A stretch of DNA of 64,000 nucleotides from an uncultured Alphaproteobacteria bacterium. Lineage in GTDB: Bacteria > Pseudomonadota > Alphaproteobacteria > RF32 > CAG-239. Positions 15,940-23,661 of the stretch are shown here, in pieces. The notes beneath the pieces were generated by a model. The model was not told the origin of the DNA. It saw only the letters and a program-made list of their open reading frames with translations, and made no database searches. Each line of letters starts with the position of its first letter. Positions within the stretch are counted from its first letter, which is position 1. Location: assembly GCA_910577095.1 (NCBI GenBank), contig CAJTLY010000001.1, positions 64,314-128,313 of the forward strand, read 5' to 3'. The position numbers and the translations under genes are program-made.

Positions 15940-18171
15940 ATGCAGGAAATCGAAGAAAAAATTAAAGATGTCCAACTGGCCGAAGAATTGAGCAAAAGAT
16001 ATCTTTCTTACGCCATGTCCACAATTGTTTCCCGGTCGCTTCCGGACGTCCGCGACGGCTTAAAACCGGTACACCGCCGGCTTTTGTATGCTATGCGGCA
16101 ATTACACCTTGATCCAAAGTCGGGTTTCAAAAAATGTGCCCGTGTCGTCGGCGATGTGATCGGTAAATATCACCCTCACGGCGACAGTGCCGTTTACGGC
16201 GCAATGGTCCGTCTGGCACAAGACTTTTCGGTCCGTTATCCGCTGGTGGACGGTCAGGGCAATTTCGGCAATATCGATGGAGACGGCGCGGCGGCAATGC
16301 GTTATACCGAGGCCCGATTGACAGAGTTTGCCATTGCGATGATGGAAGGTCTTAATGATAATGCCGTCGATTTTATGGAAACTTATGACGGTGAGGAAAG
16401 CGAACCGGTCGTTATGCCTTCTATGGTTCCGAATTTGCTGTGTAACGGGTCGGCCGGTATTGCCGTCGGAATGGCGACCAATATCCCGCCGCACAATCTG
16501 AGCGAAGTCAGTGACGCTCTGTTATATCTGATTGATAATCCCGATTGTGAAATTGAACCTCTGGTAAAAAGGATCAAAGGTCCCGATTTTCCGACCGGAG
16601 GCTTTATCATTGACAAATTTGAAAGTATTTTAGACACTTATCGCCAGGGGAAGGGCGTCTTTCGTATCCGTGCCAAATGGGAAAAAGAAGATCTCGGTCA
16701 CGGTCAGTATCAGATTGTCGTTACCGAAATTCCCTATATGGTGCAAAAAGCCAAACTGATTGAAAAGATCGCCGCTTTGTTGTTGGAACGCAAGGTTCCG
16801 CTGCTGAATGACGTCAGGGACGAATCTACCCATGATATCCGAATTGTGCTGGAGCCGAAAAGCCGTCTCGTTGACGCCAACCTGCTGATGGAACACCTGT
16901 TTAAACAAACCGAGTTGGAAAGCCGCTTTAACCTTAATATGAACGTTCTTGATTCTGACGGGGTTCCGCGGGTAATGTCCGTCAAGGAAGTTTTGCGCGA
17001 ATTCTTAAATCATCGTCATATCGTTTTGATTCGGCGTGTCAATTACCGGCTTGAAAAAATAAATTATCGCTTGGAAATTCTCAGCGGTTATCTGGTCGCT
17101 TATCTTAATTTGGATCGCATTATTCAAATTATCCGCGAAGAAGACGAGCCTAAAGCGGTTATGATGAAAGAGTTCGCTTTGACTGACAATCAGTCGGAAG
17201 CTATTTTGAATATGAAACTCCGTTCTCTGCGCAAGCTGGAGGAAAGCCAAATTCGCGAAGAATACGATGATCTTTCGAATGAAAAGTCGGGGTTGGAAGA
17301 ATTACTCGGCAACGAAGATAAACGTTGGCAGGCGATTGCCGGCGAAATCAGACAGATGAAGGAAAAATTCGGTAAGAAAACGGCTTTGGGACGTCGTCGT
17401 ACCGAATTCTCCGAAGTTTCCGAAGAAATAGAAGTTCCGCTCGAAGTTTTGATCGAAAAAGAGCCGATTACGGTTATTTTGTCGCAAAAGGGCTGGATCC
17501 GCAGTCTTAAAGGATATGCCAACCTGAATGACGAATTTAAATTCAAGGATGACGATGCCTTGCAGTTTGCTATTCATGCCCAAACCACCGACAAAATTGT
17601 GATTATGGACAGTTCCGGTAAGTTCTTTAATATTGCCGCCAACGAAATTCCGAGCGGCCGCGGGTTCGGACAACCGTTGCGTCTGATGATCGATATCGCC
17701 AACAATGACGAAGTGGTGTCGATGTTTGTTTTTGAACCAAAAGTTTCCTATCTGATTGCATCCAAACGCGGATACGGTTTTGTCGTTGACGAAAATCATT
17801 TGATCGCTCAAACCCGCAACGGACGAAAGATTATGAACGTTTCCGACGGTGATGCAACGATGTTCTGTCTGAAAGTTGAGGGGGATATGGTTGCCGTTGT
17901 CGGTGACAATCGCAAGCTCTTGGTGTTCAAAGCCGAAGAAATTCCGACCATGGCGCGCGGGCGGGGCGTTTGTCTGCAAAAATATAAAGACGGCGGCTTG
18001 TCGGATATCCAATTCTTTAACGAAGCAAACGGTTTTAGCTTCAATCGTTCCGGCGGCATCAGTACCGAAAAAGAATTGCTCACTTGGCTGGGGCATCGGG
18101 CTCAAATCGGTAAGCTGGTTCCGTTCGGTTTTCCCAAAAACAATAAGTTTTTCAACCAAAACAACGGTTAA
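15940..18171 (+). CDS. parC: DNA topoisomerase IV subunit A
   Basis: 743 residues. The N-terminal SYAMSTIVSRSLPDVRDGLKPVHRR block, the quinolone-region GKYHPHGDSAVY with a wild-type-like Ser, and the catalytic Tyr in AMRYTEAR identify a type IIA A-subunit. The length and the shorter C-terminal domain without a GyrA box favour ParC over GyrA. It decatenates replicated chromosomes. It sits less than 1 kb from the dif-like site described here, which fits terminus biology but may be chance. Confidence 0.95.
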   Translation: MQEIEEKIKDVQLAEELSKRYLSYAMSTIVSRSLPDVRDGLKPVHRRLLYAMRQLHLDPKSGFKKCARVVGDVIGKYHPHGDSAVYGAMVRLAQDFSVRYPLVDGQGNFGNIDGDGAAAMRYTEARLTEFAIAMMEGLNDNAVDFMETYDGEESEPVVMPSMVPNLLCNGSAGIAVGMATNIPPHNLSEVSDALLYLIDNPDCEIEPLVKRIKGPDFPTGGFIIDKFESILDTYRQGKGVFRIRAKWEKEDLGHGQYQIVVTEIPYMVQKAKLIEKIAALLLERKVPLLNDVRDESTHDIRIVLEPKSRLVDANLLMEHLFKQTELESRFNLNMNVLDSDGVPRVMSVKEVLREFLNHRHIVLIRRVNYRLEKINYRLEILSGYLVAYLNLDRIIQIIREEDEPKAVMMKEFALTDNQSEAILNMKLRSLRKLEESQIREEYDDLSNEKSGLEELLGNEDKRWQAIAGEIRQMKEKFGKKTALGRRRTEFSEVSEEIEVPLEVLIEKEPITVILSQKGWIRSLKGYANLNDEFKFKDDDALQFAIHAQTTDKIVIMDSSGKFFNIAANEIPSGRGFGQPLRLMIDIANNDEVVSMFVFEPKVSYLIASKRGYGFVVDENHLIAQTRNGRKIMNVSDGDATMFCLKVEGDMVAVVGDNRKLLVFKAEEIPTMARGRGVCLQKYKDGGLSDIQFFNEANGFSFNRSGGISTEKELLTWLGHRAQIGKLVPFGFPKNNKFFNQNNG

Positions 18172-18203
18172 AAAACAATACCAAACGTAAAAGATTACAA
18201 GAT

Positions 18204-18230
18204 ACCCCGCCCAAAGCGGGGTTATTTTTG
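18204..18230 (+). terminator. terminator of recO-parC
   Basis: Stem ACCCCGC/GCGGGGT with a 5-base loop is followed by TATTTTTG. Confidence 0.9.
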
Positions 18231-18553
18231 TTTCCAGACCGCCGTCTCGGCCTTGAATTCGTTAGCCTAAACATACACACAGCAGGCGAAATATAAATGC
18301 CATACACCGAAATCGTCATAGCAGAACAAATCAGGGAAGGGCATTGATTGTCGCAATGTCCTTGAAATGTCCTCCAAATGTCCTCTGTCTTCGGAAAACG
18401 CTTATGGAGCTTGGCTTTCAGGATGCCCCGAAAACGAGAAACGATGAGGTTCCATTTTATTTTTGTGGTGGTTACACTGGATACTGAAGAAAGTATCCGG
18501 TGTTTATTTTTAAGGATATTTCTTCGTTGATTTAATATTAATGGAGAGAAATT
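18231..18553. other. intergenic stretch without a supported gene
   Basis: An open frame without a good start runs from about 18265 to 18489 and ends with a segment like LMELGFQDAPKTRND; it may be a decayed gene, but I cannot assign it. GGATAC and GTATCC form a small inverted repeat near 18479-18498, followed by T-rich sequence. Confidence 0.4.
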
Positions 18554-18772
18554 ATGACAGATATTTTGCGAATAATAAGAAGTCTTGTTAATTTGGTTGC
18601 TATAATGATCAACTTGTGCTTTTGGGGCAACAACAAGTCAACCAACGACAAAAATAATGTGTTCAATGGGTTTTTGAGTGTTTATACGATATTAAACGAT
18701 CCCGAATGCGCAGAGAAATTCATAATCTATAGCTGCAACATTTTACTTTTAATCCTTATCTATTTTAGATGA
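18554..18772 (+). CDS. small hydrophobic protein of unknown function
   Basis: 72 residues with two hydrophobic segments (about 5-24 and 56-71) and a polar Asn/Lys-rich middle. GGAGAG lies 8 bases before the ATG. It is in the AT-rich gap between parC and the provirus. It could belong to the chromosome or to a past insertion at the same hot spot. No family is recognised. Confidence 0.5.
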   Translation: MTDILRIIRSLVNLVAIMINLCFWGNNKSTNDKNNVFNGFLSVYTILNDPECAEKFIIYSCNILLLILIYFR

Positions 18773-19101
18773 TTAAGGCACAAACACCACTTTAGAAAAC
18801 AGCTCACCGGGAGATTCTTGAAAAACTTGTTATTGTGGACGATATTAGTCATGTTGGCCACAGAGACTAGAAGATCTTACCAAGATGACAATCACATATC
18901 TTATGGCTGAGTGTTTGTGTGATATGAAGCAGAGGTATTTCAGAAAGTATACGACAAAGCTCTGAGGTTTTTCAGAGCTTCTGTCATCCAAAATTTCCGT
19001 GCGTAAAGAGACATTAAGCAAAGTAAAGCACACAAAAACAACAAGATTACAATATGTTACTACAACAGGTTAAAGCTAAAAAAACACTAACTGTACAACC
19101 A
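18773..19101. other. intergenic stretch left of the provirus
   Basis: No gene is supported. AAGCTCTGA/TCAGAGCTT (about 18958-18981) forms a 9-bp hairpin. The rest is AT-rich and leads directly into the left dif-like repeat. Confidence 0.4.
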
Positions 19102-19136
19102 CACACACTTGTCGCATAATCTATATTTATCGGAGA
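19102..19136 (+). repeat. left attachment site (dif-like, attL)
   Basis: Bases 19102-19127 are the left copy of the 26-base direct repeat. The XerC-type arm TTGTCGCATAA is at 19109-19119 and the central TCTATA at 19120-19125. The second arm, TTTATCGGAGA at 19126-19136, departs from a good XerD site. This is the pattern expected when the chromosome supplies the XerC arm and the phage supplies a poor XerD arm. Confidence 0.8.
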
Positions 19137-19218
19137 TGAACAACAAAAACTATATATCGTAAAATTAACATTTTTTTTAACTTTTAGTCAATTGCCAAAA
19201 TTGACAGCTAGGAAAAAG

Positions 19219-20010
19219 ATGCGTTACGATTTTATAGACGAAGGACAAGATTACGATGAGGCGGTAGATATGCCGGTAATACCGGTAAAACACCGTTCAA
19301 AGTTCGGACTTTGTCCGGCTGCCGTCTTGAATTCAGAACTCAGCAGCACGGCCAAACTTGTCTACACGGCAATTGCAAGTTTTGTTCGTCCAGGAAAAGC
19401 AACCTTTCCATCTTACAACAGACTAGCCGATACTGTTAAAAAGTCCCGACGTACAGTTATTCGGGCAGTTCAAGACCTTGAAAATGCTGGTTTTATTAAA
19501 AAAATATCCGCTATTCGCGACGACGGCGGCTATACGTCAAACCGTTATACCCTAGTGTCGCCGCTGTCATTATCTGGTGACACTGATGTCACTAGCCCTA
19601 GTGACATTGATGACACTAACCCTAGTGTCAATATTGACACTTCGAAGGGTAGAAGTTTTAAAGATAATAAAAATTTTAAAAATTTTAATTCTCCGCGCGC
19701 GTACACGCGCGATATTGCCGCCGGGGCCCAACGCCCGGCGCAAACGGATCTTGAGGATTTCGTTCCAAACAATTCAGATTTTAGCTTGTTGCAGCAATTA
19801 AAAAGCTCGGCAGGAAAGGCCGGGGCGTGGCTACAGCTAATCAGGAAAGACAAGCAATATTACTTGCGACCAGCTTCTCCGCAAACTTTTCAGTTCATTT
19901 CAGAAAAAGATTTCGCACAAGCAGTTGATTTTGTGCAGAAAACGGCCGGAAGCTGCCAGCCGTTAAAATTTGGGCAGTATTTAAAAAAGGAGATTGTAAT
20001 CAATGAATAA
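19219..20010 (+). CDS. helix-turn-helix replication initiator (lambda O-like)
   Basis: 263 residues from the ATG at 19219, which has AGGA at proper distance; a longer frame could begin at TTG 19192. A winged helix-turn-helix domain spans about residues 41-95 (SSTAKLVYTAIASF ... PSYNRLADTVKKS ... TVIRAVQDLENAGFIKKI). This pattern is typical of plasmid and phage initiators and of lambda O-like proteins. The middle of the gene (19551-19705) holds repeated TGACAC/TAGTGTCA motifs and an AT-rich tract that may be the origin. It is the first gene of the element and probably starts the early operon. A role as transcription regulator is the alternative. Confidence 0.65.
   Translation: MRYDFIDEGQDYDEAVDMPVIPVKHRSKFGLCPAAVLNSELSSTAKLVYTAIASFVRPGKATFPSYNRLADTVKKSRRTVIRAVQDLENAGFIKKISAIRDDGGYTSNRYTLVSPLSLSGDTDVTSPSDIDDTNPSVNIDTSKGRSFKDNKNFKNFNSPRAYTRDIAAGAQRPAQTDLEDFVPNNSDFSLLQQLKSSAGKAGAWLQLIRKDKQYYLRPASPQTFQFISEKDFAQAVDFVQKTAGSCQPLKFGQYLKKEIVINE
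19551..19705. other. candidate replication origin: iterons plus AT-rich tract inside the initiator gene
   Basis: CCTAGTG(A/T)C occurs at 19551, 19597 and 19621, and its inverse TGTCACTAG at 19587. TGACAC cores occur at 19578, 19611 and 19635. TGTCACTAG-CC... and CTAGTGACA form a near-perfect palindrome. A tract of about 35 bases made almost only of A and T follows at 19654-19690. Then CGCGCG(TACA)CGCGCG-type alternating sequence forms a small hairpin. Iterons next to an AT-rich unwinding region within an initiator gene mirror the lambda origin in gene O. Confidence 0.6.
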
Positions 20011-20191
20011 ATATGTCGTTGAAGTTACTTATAAAAATCCTCAAGAAGGCAATTCTAAAATGGCGATTTTTGAAGTTGTTAACAATAATTTCTATGATAT
20101 CGATCAGAAAATAGAGGGTTTTATAAAAGAAAATAAAATCAATGTCTTATCATGCAAAATCAAGGAGGTTAAAGATAATGGCGGACAATGA
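20003..20191 (+). CDS. small early protein of unknown function
   Basis: 62 residues, acidic and Lys-rich, predicted beta-alpha (MNKYVVEVTYKNP ... FYDIDQKIEGFIKENKINVLS). It overlaps the end of the initiator gene by 8 bases and is overlapped by the next gene by 14. AAAGGAG lies upstream of the start inside the previous gene. No family is recognised. Confidence 0.65.
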   Translation: MNKYVVEVTYKNPQEGNSKMAIFEVVNNNFYDIDQKIEGFIKENKINVLSCKIKEVKDNGGQ

Positions 20192-20588
20192 GATAATCGG
20201 GCGGACGTCCTGTCCGGTATGCGGTTGCGCAGATCAGGATATAAAAATAAATAAAAACAACAAGTTATATATGTTTTGCGACAATGGTTGCGCAATAAAA
20301 TGGAATTCCGCGCAAAGCCGAAAGTATCTGCCGCTGCTGAAATCCGGGGCAGCGGTCAGAACCGAAACCGGATTAATTTTACAATCAATCAAGGAGTTAG
20401 AGAAAAATGAGCAACAACAAACAAACTTTGAAAATAGCCCCGGCCGATATGTTGCCGGAAGCCGTGGAAATTATGCCGGAGGACGGCCAGACCGAGGATT
20501 TGCCGGAACTGCAGCAGCCGGAGATAACGGCTCAGGAGAGCGCCGCGGCTGGCTTGCCGGACTTTTGTCCGACGATGACGACGAGTGA
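20178..20588 (+). CDS. zinc-ribbon protein overlapping the next gene
   Basis: 136 residues. AAGGAGG lies 9 bases before the ATG at 20178. The N-terminal half has two Cys pairs (CPVCGC and FCDNGC) about 28 residues apart, typical of a zinc ribbon that binds DNA or protein. From 20407 on, the frame overlaps the next gene by 182 bases; there the product is Gly/Arg/Asp-rich and low in complexity. That tail may be overprinted and of little function. Confidence 0.65.
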   Translation: MADNEIIGRTSCPVCGCADQDIKINKNNKLYMFCDNGCAIKWNSAQSRKYLPLLKSGAAVRTETGLILQSIKELEKNEQQQTNFENSPGRYVAGSRGNYAGGRPDRGFAGTAAAGDNGSGERRGWLAGLLSDDDDE

Positions 20589-21003
20589 AGGCTCGTATTC
20601 GCGTGACGAATTTCGGCAGAATTTCAATTCGTTTTTGGAATTTCTGGAAAATCCGTCTGCCGCGACCGACACCTTTTCGACGATCGTCGGAAAGGGGCGT
20701 GAGTTGTCGGCCGATAAGATCTATAACCTGGCCGAACGTTACAGCTGGCTGAACTGGCTAATCGACCGCAAAACGCAAGCGCTCAGCGATTTGCTGCTGG
20801 TGACAATATTCGTCACGTTTGAAAGTAACGTGATTATTCAAAACTGGACTGGAATTTCATATTTAGAAAAGGCAAAATTATGGTTAAAAAACAAAGCAAA
20901 AGAGAAGAAATCAGCAGTAAAGAGCGGACGTTTCCGCAGTCTGTTCGGCTGGGGGTATTCGGCGCCAGCGGATCAGGCAAAAGCTACCGGGCCAAACAGC
21001 TAA
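20407..21003 (+). CDS. early protein with C-terminal hydrophobic segment, overlaps both neighbours
   Basis: 198 residues. AAGGAG is well placed before the ATG. The N-terminal 60 residues are acidic and Pro-rich and probably disordered. Residues about 65-115 form helices (RDEFRQNFNSFLEFLENP). A hydrophobic segment at about 120-135 (LSDLLLVTIFVTF) may enter the membrane. The basic C-terminus overlaps the packaging ATPase gene by 124 bases. The function is unknown; it could be a packaging or membrane-vertex partner of the ATPase. Confidence 0.65.
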   Translation: MSNNKQTLKIAPADMLPEAVEIMPEDGQTEDLPELQQPEITAQESAAAGLPDFCPTMTTSEGSYSRDEFRQNFNSFLEFLENPSAATDTFSTIVGKGRELSADKIYNLAERYSWLNWLIDRKTQALSDLLLVTIFVTFESNVIIQNWTGISYLEKAKLWLKNKAKEKKSAVKSGRFRSLFGWGYSAPADQAKATGPNS

Positions 21004-21566
21004 CGGCCGGGTTGCGGCGGGTCATATTTTTTGACCCGCTCGGCGATTTTGTCACGGGTTCAAAAGTGTTCACGAATTATGACAATCTTGTCAAATTTCT
21101 ACTGTCAAACTGGACCACAGGATTTCGGATTTCTTATCGGCCAGAATTCGGCAACGAAGTTGCTGAGCTGGATCGGCTAAGCAAAATGCTTGTTTTGCTG
21201 CAATACGGTTATGGCAGAATTCACTGGGGTAAATTAACCCTAGTCGTTGATGAGCTTGACGAAGGCTTCCCGTCTGGAATTACACAGAAAAATCCGAAGA
21301 ACGGCTTTGCGTATCTTTGTAAGCGAGGCCGTCATTTCGGGATTAACTTAATCGGCTGCAGCCAAAGAACGGCTCAGGTTGATGTGTGCTTTCGCGGTAA
21401 CTTGACCGGGCTCTATCTTTTCCGTCACGTTGACCCGATCGATACCGAAAAAGCATTACAAATGCTTGGCCGGGAATATGCGACCGATTTCCGTAACCTG
21501 AACGATCGGGAATATATCTACAAGTCAGGTGCACTGCAGAAAATCGTAAAAAATGAAAAAAAATGA
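20880..21566 (+). CDS. FtsK/HerA-superfamily genome-packaging ATPase
   Basis: 228 residues, the size of the packaging ATPases of tailless membrane-containing phages. Walker A is GASGSGKS at 28-35. Walker B is LTLVVDELDE at 119-128. The segment KRGRHFGINLIGCSQRTAQV, divided around residues 148-167, matches the sensor/arginine region of the P9/A32-like HerA family. It would drive DNA into the capsid through a special vertex. The Walker A codons lie inside the overlap with the preceding gene. A Zot-like assembly ATPase of filamentous phages is the alternative; the RHxGINxIxxSQR pattern and the neighbouring coat gene favour packaging. A terminator follows. Confidence 0.75.
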   Translation: MVKKQSKREEISSKERTFPQSVRLGVFGASGSGKSYRAKQLTAGLRRVIFFDPLGDFVTGSKVFTNYDNLVKFLLSNWTTGFRISYRPEFGNEVAELDRLSKMLVLLQYGYGRIHWGKLTLVVDELDEGFPSGITQKNPKNGFAYLCKRGRHFGINLIGCSQRTAQVDVCFRGNLTGLYLFRHVDPIDTEKALQMLGREYATDFRNLNDREYIYKSGALQKIVKNEKK

Positions 21567-21607
21567 CATTTTTTGAATTTTTTTACGTACGTAAGAAAAA
21601 GTCTAGG

Positions 21608-21642
21608 AAAACCGCGGGTTTGCGAATTTGCGGTTTTTTTTT
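21608..21642 (+). terminator. terminator closing the early operon
   Basis: Stem AAAACCGC/GCGGTTTT with a 14-base loop is followed by about nine T. It separates initiator-to-ATPase genes from the structural genes, which must have their own promoter in 21643-21685. Confidence 0.85.
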
Positions 21643-21697
21643 ATTTATGCTCAATGGCAATTGATCTTTTTCGTTAACAACATAAGGAGTTGAAAAT

Positions 21698-21778
21698 ATG
21701 AAAACTTTTTTGAAAACCATGATTGCCGTTGTCGCCGGGCTTGGCGTGTACAACTGGTGGTCCAACCGTAGCAAATAG
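21698..21778 (+). CDS. 26-residue membrane peptide
   Basis: The peptide is MKTFLKTMIAVVAGLGVYNW followed by WSNRSK. It has one hydrophobic segment and a basic tail, and AAGGAG sits 8 bases before the ATG. It is the first gene after the terminator and directly precedes the coat gene. Tiny membrane proteins of this kind are virion membrane components in PM2 and PRD1, which is the likely role here. Confidence 0.65.
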   Translation: MKTFLKTMIAVVAGLGVYNWWSNRSK

Positions 21779-21789
21779 GAGATATGAAT

Positions 21790-22683
21790 ATGCCGCAGAT
21801 TAAAAAAATTTTGGTTCACGAGGCCAAGAGTCTCAGCAATTCGGCGATCTTAACCTATAACGTGCCATCGTTTGACACGATCGACGATATCTATCTCAGA
21901 TTCACAAATGCCGGAGCTGCTGCCGCTGAAGCTGATATTAAAAGCTCGATCGGTAAAGTTGCGGTTAATATTAACGGTGAACAGGTTATTAACACGACCG
22001 TTGAAAGAATTTACGACTTTTACAAATTCTTAGGCAACGAAGTTAATCAGAACCGGCCGGCAAACGTCGTGTCTCTAAATATCGGGCGTCTGCTTTTTAT
22101 CAGCCCGGAGAACGAAGATTATTTCGCATGGGGATGTTCAAACATTAACACAATTCAAATTCAGGTTTACTGCAATAATACGGTCAGTAAGGTAACGGAT
22201 TGTGAGGTTGTGACCGAACGTCGGCCGATCACGAGTTTGCTCGGGGCTTATATCAAGCTCATTTCCTATCCGCAGGCTATGTCTGCCGCCGGAACGTCGA
22301 CCGTTGATACCTTGCCGAGAGACAGCAACGAAGCCTACTTGTGTGTACTGGCAGCGGCCGGGGCAGGCGGTACGATCAGCCAGGGCGAAGTCGTTATGAA
22401 CGGGATTTCGATTTATGACCCGATTTCGCAGGCGGTTAATGATCTGGTTGTCTGCAACCGTTGCTACGCGCCGGTGGCAGGTTATTTCAATTATCTGTTT
22501 GCCGATCGTTCGATCAAAGGTCTGCTGCCGATGAAAGGCGTGACGGAGCTTCGCTTTAAGACCGAATTCTCGGCAGCGCCGACGACAGGCGTTTATGACT
22601 TGCTGGCCTGCACAATTAAGAACGTCCCGCCGGCCATGATGACCGCCTACAATTCCGGCGGATCGTCTGCCGCAGCGGCTTAG
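21790..22683 (+). CDS. major capsid protein, PM2 P2-like double jelly-roll (inferred)
   Basis: 297 residues from ATG 21790, which lies 8 bases after AGGAG; ATG 21784 is too close to that site. PM2 P2 has 269 residues. The protein is beta-rich, has no signal or membrane segment and reads as two similar halves. The first half has LTYNVPSFDTIDDIYLRFTN and GKVAVNINGEQVI, as in P2-type coat proteins that begin with an even strand and an INGK/INGE turn; the second has EVVMNGISIYDPI and LRFKTEFSAAP. The Ala/Ser/Gly-rich C-terminus is flexible. It is the longest structural gene and is followed by a strong hairpin. The fold is inferred, not computed. Confidence 0.65.
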   Translation: MPQIKKILVHEAKSLSNSAILTYNVPSFDTIDDIYLRFTNAGAAAAEADIKSSIGKVAVNINGEQVINTTVERIYDFYKFLGNEVNQNRPANVVSLNIGRLLFISPENEDYFAWGCSNINTIQIQVYCNNTVSKVTDCEVVTERRPITSLLGAYIKLISYPQAMSAAGTSTVDTLPRDSNEAYLCVLAAAGAGGTISQGEVVMNGISIYDPISQAVNDLVVCNRCYAPVAGYFNYLFADRSIKGLLPMKGVTELRFKTEFSAAPTTGVYDLLACTIKNVPPAMMTAYNSGGSSAAAA

Positions 22684-22690
22684 TGTAACC

Positions 22691-22718
22691 GAGAGCCGCC
22701 GCGCGCGGCTCTCTTTTC
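22691..22718 (+). terminator. hairpin after the coat gene, probably a partial terminator
   Basis: A 9-bp GC-rich stem GAGAGCCGC/GCGGCTCTC with a 5-base loop is followed by TTTTC. A leaky terminator directly after a coat gene would give more coat mRNA than minor structural mRNA, as known in other small phages. Confidence 0.8.
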
Positions 22719-22730
22719 TGAAAGGTTAAA

Positions 22731-22976
22731 ATGATGAGTTTTTACGATGACCTAAAAGGGGGCTTAACTTATCTGGTTGATACCGGAGCGGATATCTATA
22801 AAGAGCAGCTTAAAAACGAGACAGAACAGGACCGGATTAAAAGCGAACAACAGGTTGCTCAGCAGGTTGCTGGCGACACAATTGTCGTCGGGAATACGTC
22901 TTTTTCGATTAAAAAGACTTTGCTTGTTTTAGTCGGAATTCTCGGATCTGTCCTAATTTTGCGGGGGGCGAAATAA
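22731..22976 (+). CDS. virion membrane protein (single C-terminal membrane segment)
   Basis: 81 residues. The polar, Gln/Lys-rich N-terminal part (about 1-58) precedes one membrane segment (KTLLVLVGILGSVLILRG, about 62-79). It is similar in layout to the next two products (polar head, C-terminal anchor). Its stop overlaps the next start (TAATG). It is probably a structural protein of an internal membrane. Confidence 0.65.
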   Translation: MMSFYDDLKGGLTYLVDTGADIYKEQLKNETEQDRIKSEQQVAQQVAGDTIVVGNTSFSIKKTLLVLVGILGSVLILRGAK

Positions 22977-23257
22977 TGGCGGAACATCAACAGGCGGAGG
23001 GCAGCGCCGGACTTCTGGCCGGAAAAATATCGCCAACTCTCAATCTATCAGCAACTTTAGGTTTAGATGATATGTTAAAAGATCTTTTTAACACATCATC
23101 GTCAGCCAGCTCATCGGCTGGCGGAAATACGGTCAGGATCGGCGACAACTCTGCCGCGTCTGGGCGTTCGGCAGTTGGAAATATCGGCCTTTTTAAGACC
23201 GTGGTGTATGCCGGAATTGCCGCGGTCTTTATCGGTCTTTTTTTCGGTAAAAAGTGA
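22976..23257 (+). CDS. virion membrane protein (single C-terminal membrane segment)
   Basis: 93 residues, Ser/Ala/Gly-rich head and one membrane segment (FKTVVYAGIAAVFIGLFFG, about 71-90) ending in KK. It contains a GGNTVRIGDNSAASG stretch like the DTIVVGNTSFS of the previous protein, suggesting that the two are distantly related. It is translationally coupled to the previous gene. Confidence 0.65.
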   Translation: MAEHQQAEGSAGLLAGKISPTLNLSATLGLDDMLKDLFNTSSSASSSAGGNTVRIGDNSAASGRSAVGNIGLFKTVVYAGIAAVFIGLFFGKK

Positions 23258-23265
23258 GGTGAACA

Positions 23266-23652
23266 ATGGGATTGTTTGGCGGGAAATCAAAGTCTAGTTC
23301 GTTCAGCACGACCAACGTGACGTCAACCGACAATAGTAAAACGTCGTCTGGAACAATCGGCGATCTGTCCAAAAATAACTTAATAGCCGGAGGCAATGCG
23401 ACCATGTACGGTTATACCGCAGATGACACAAATCAACTGCTAAATACAACTCTGGATTATGTTAATCAAGCAGTTGAGGGGATTAAGGACGTGACCGGCA
23501 AGGCGATTAGTCAGGTGAGTTCGGCGTATTCGGGAGCTAATGACAGCATATTGCAATCGGCAAATGAGAATAAGGCGATCTTAAAGTCGCTGCAACCGTT
23601 CGCGCTTTATGGGGCTATAGCCGCAATTTTTTATTTTGTTTTTAAAAAATAG
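23266..23652 (+). CDS. virion membrane protein (single C-terminal membrane segment)
   Basis: 128 residues. A Ser/Thr-rich N-terminus, an Ala/Gln/Asn helix region (about 60-105) and a membrane segment at the very end (FALYGAIAAIFYFVFKK). GAGGTG precedes the ATG. It is the third of a row of tail-anchored proteins and probably sits between capsid shell and internal membrane. Confidence 0.65.
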   Translation: MGLFGGKSKSSSFSTTNVTSTDNSKTSSGTIGDLSKNNLIAGGNATMYGYTADDTNQLLNTTLDYVNQAVEGIKDVTGKAISQVSSAYSGANDSILQSANENKAILKSLQPFALYGAIAAIFYFVFKK

Positions 23653-23661
23653 GGGGAGATA

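Noticed and set aside
17302..18159. 285-codon - strand frame inside parC
   Set aside because: Shadow of the ParC C-terminal domain.
19192..19218. TTG 19192 as start of the initiator gene
   Set aside because: No ribosome binding site in front, while ATG 19219 has AGGA at good distance.
20880..21566. Zot-type ATPase of a filamentous phage
   Set aside because: dif integration and a small P-loop ATPase would fit an inovirus, but there are no small major coat peptide, adsorption protein or rolling-circle Rep; the sensor region and the large beta-rich coat protein fit a packaging ATPase better.
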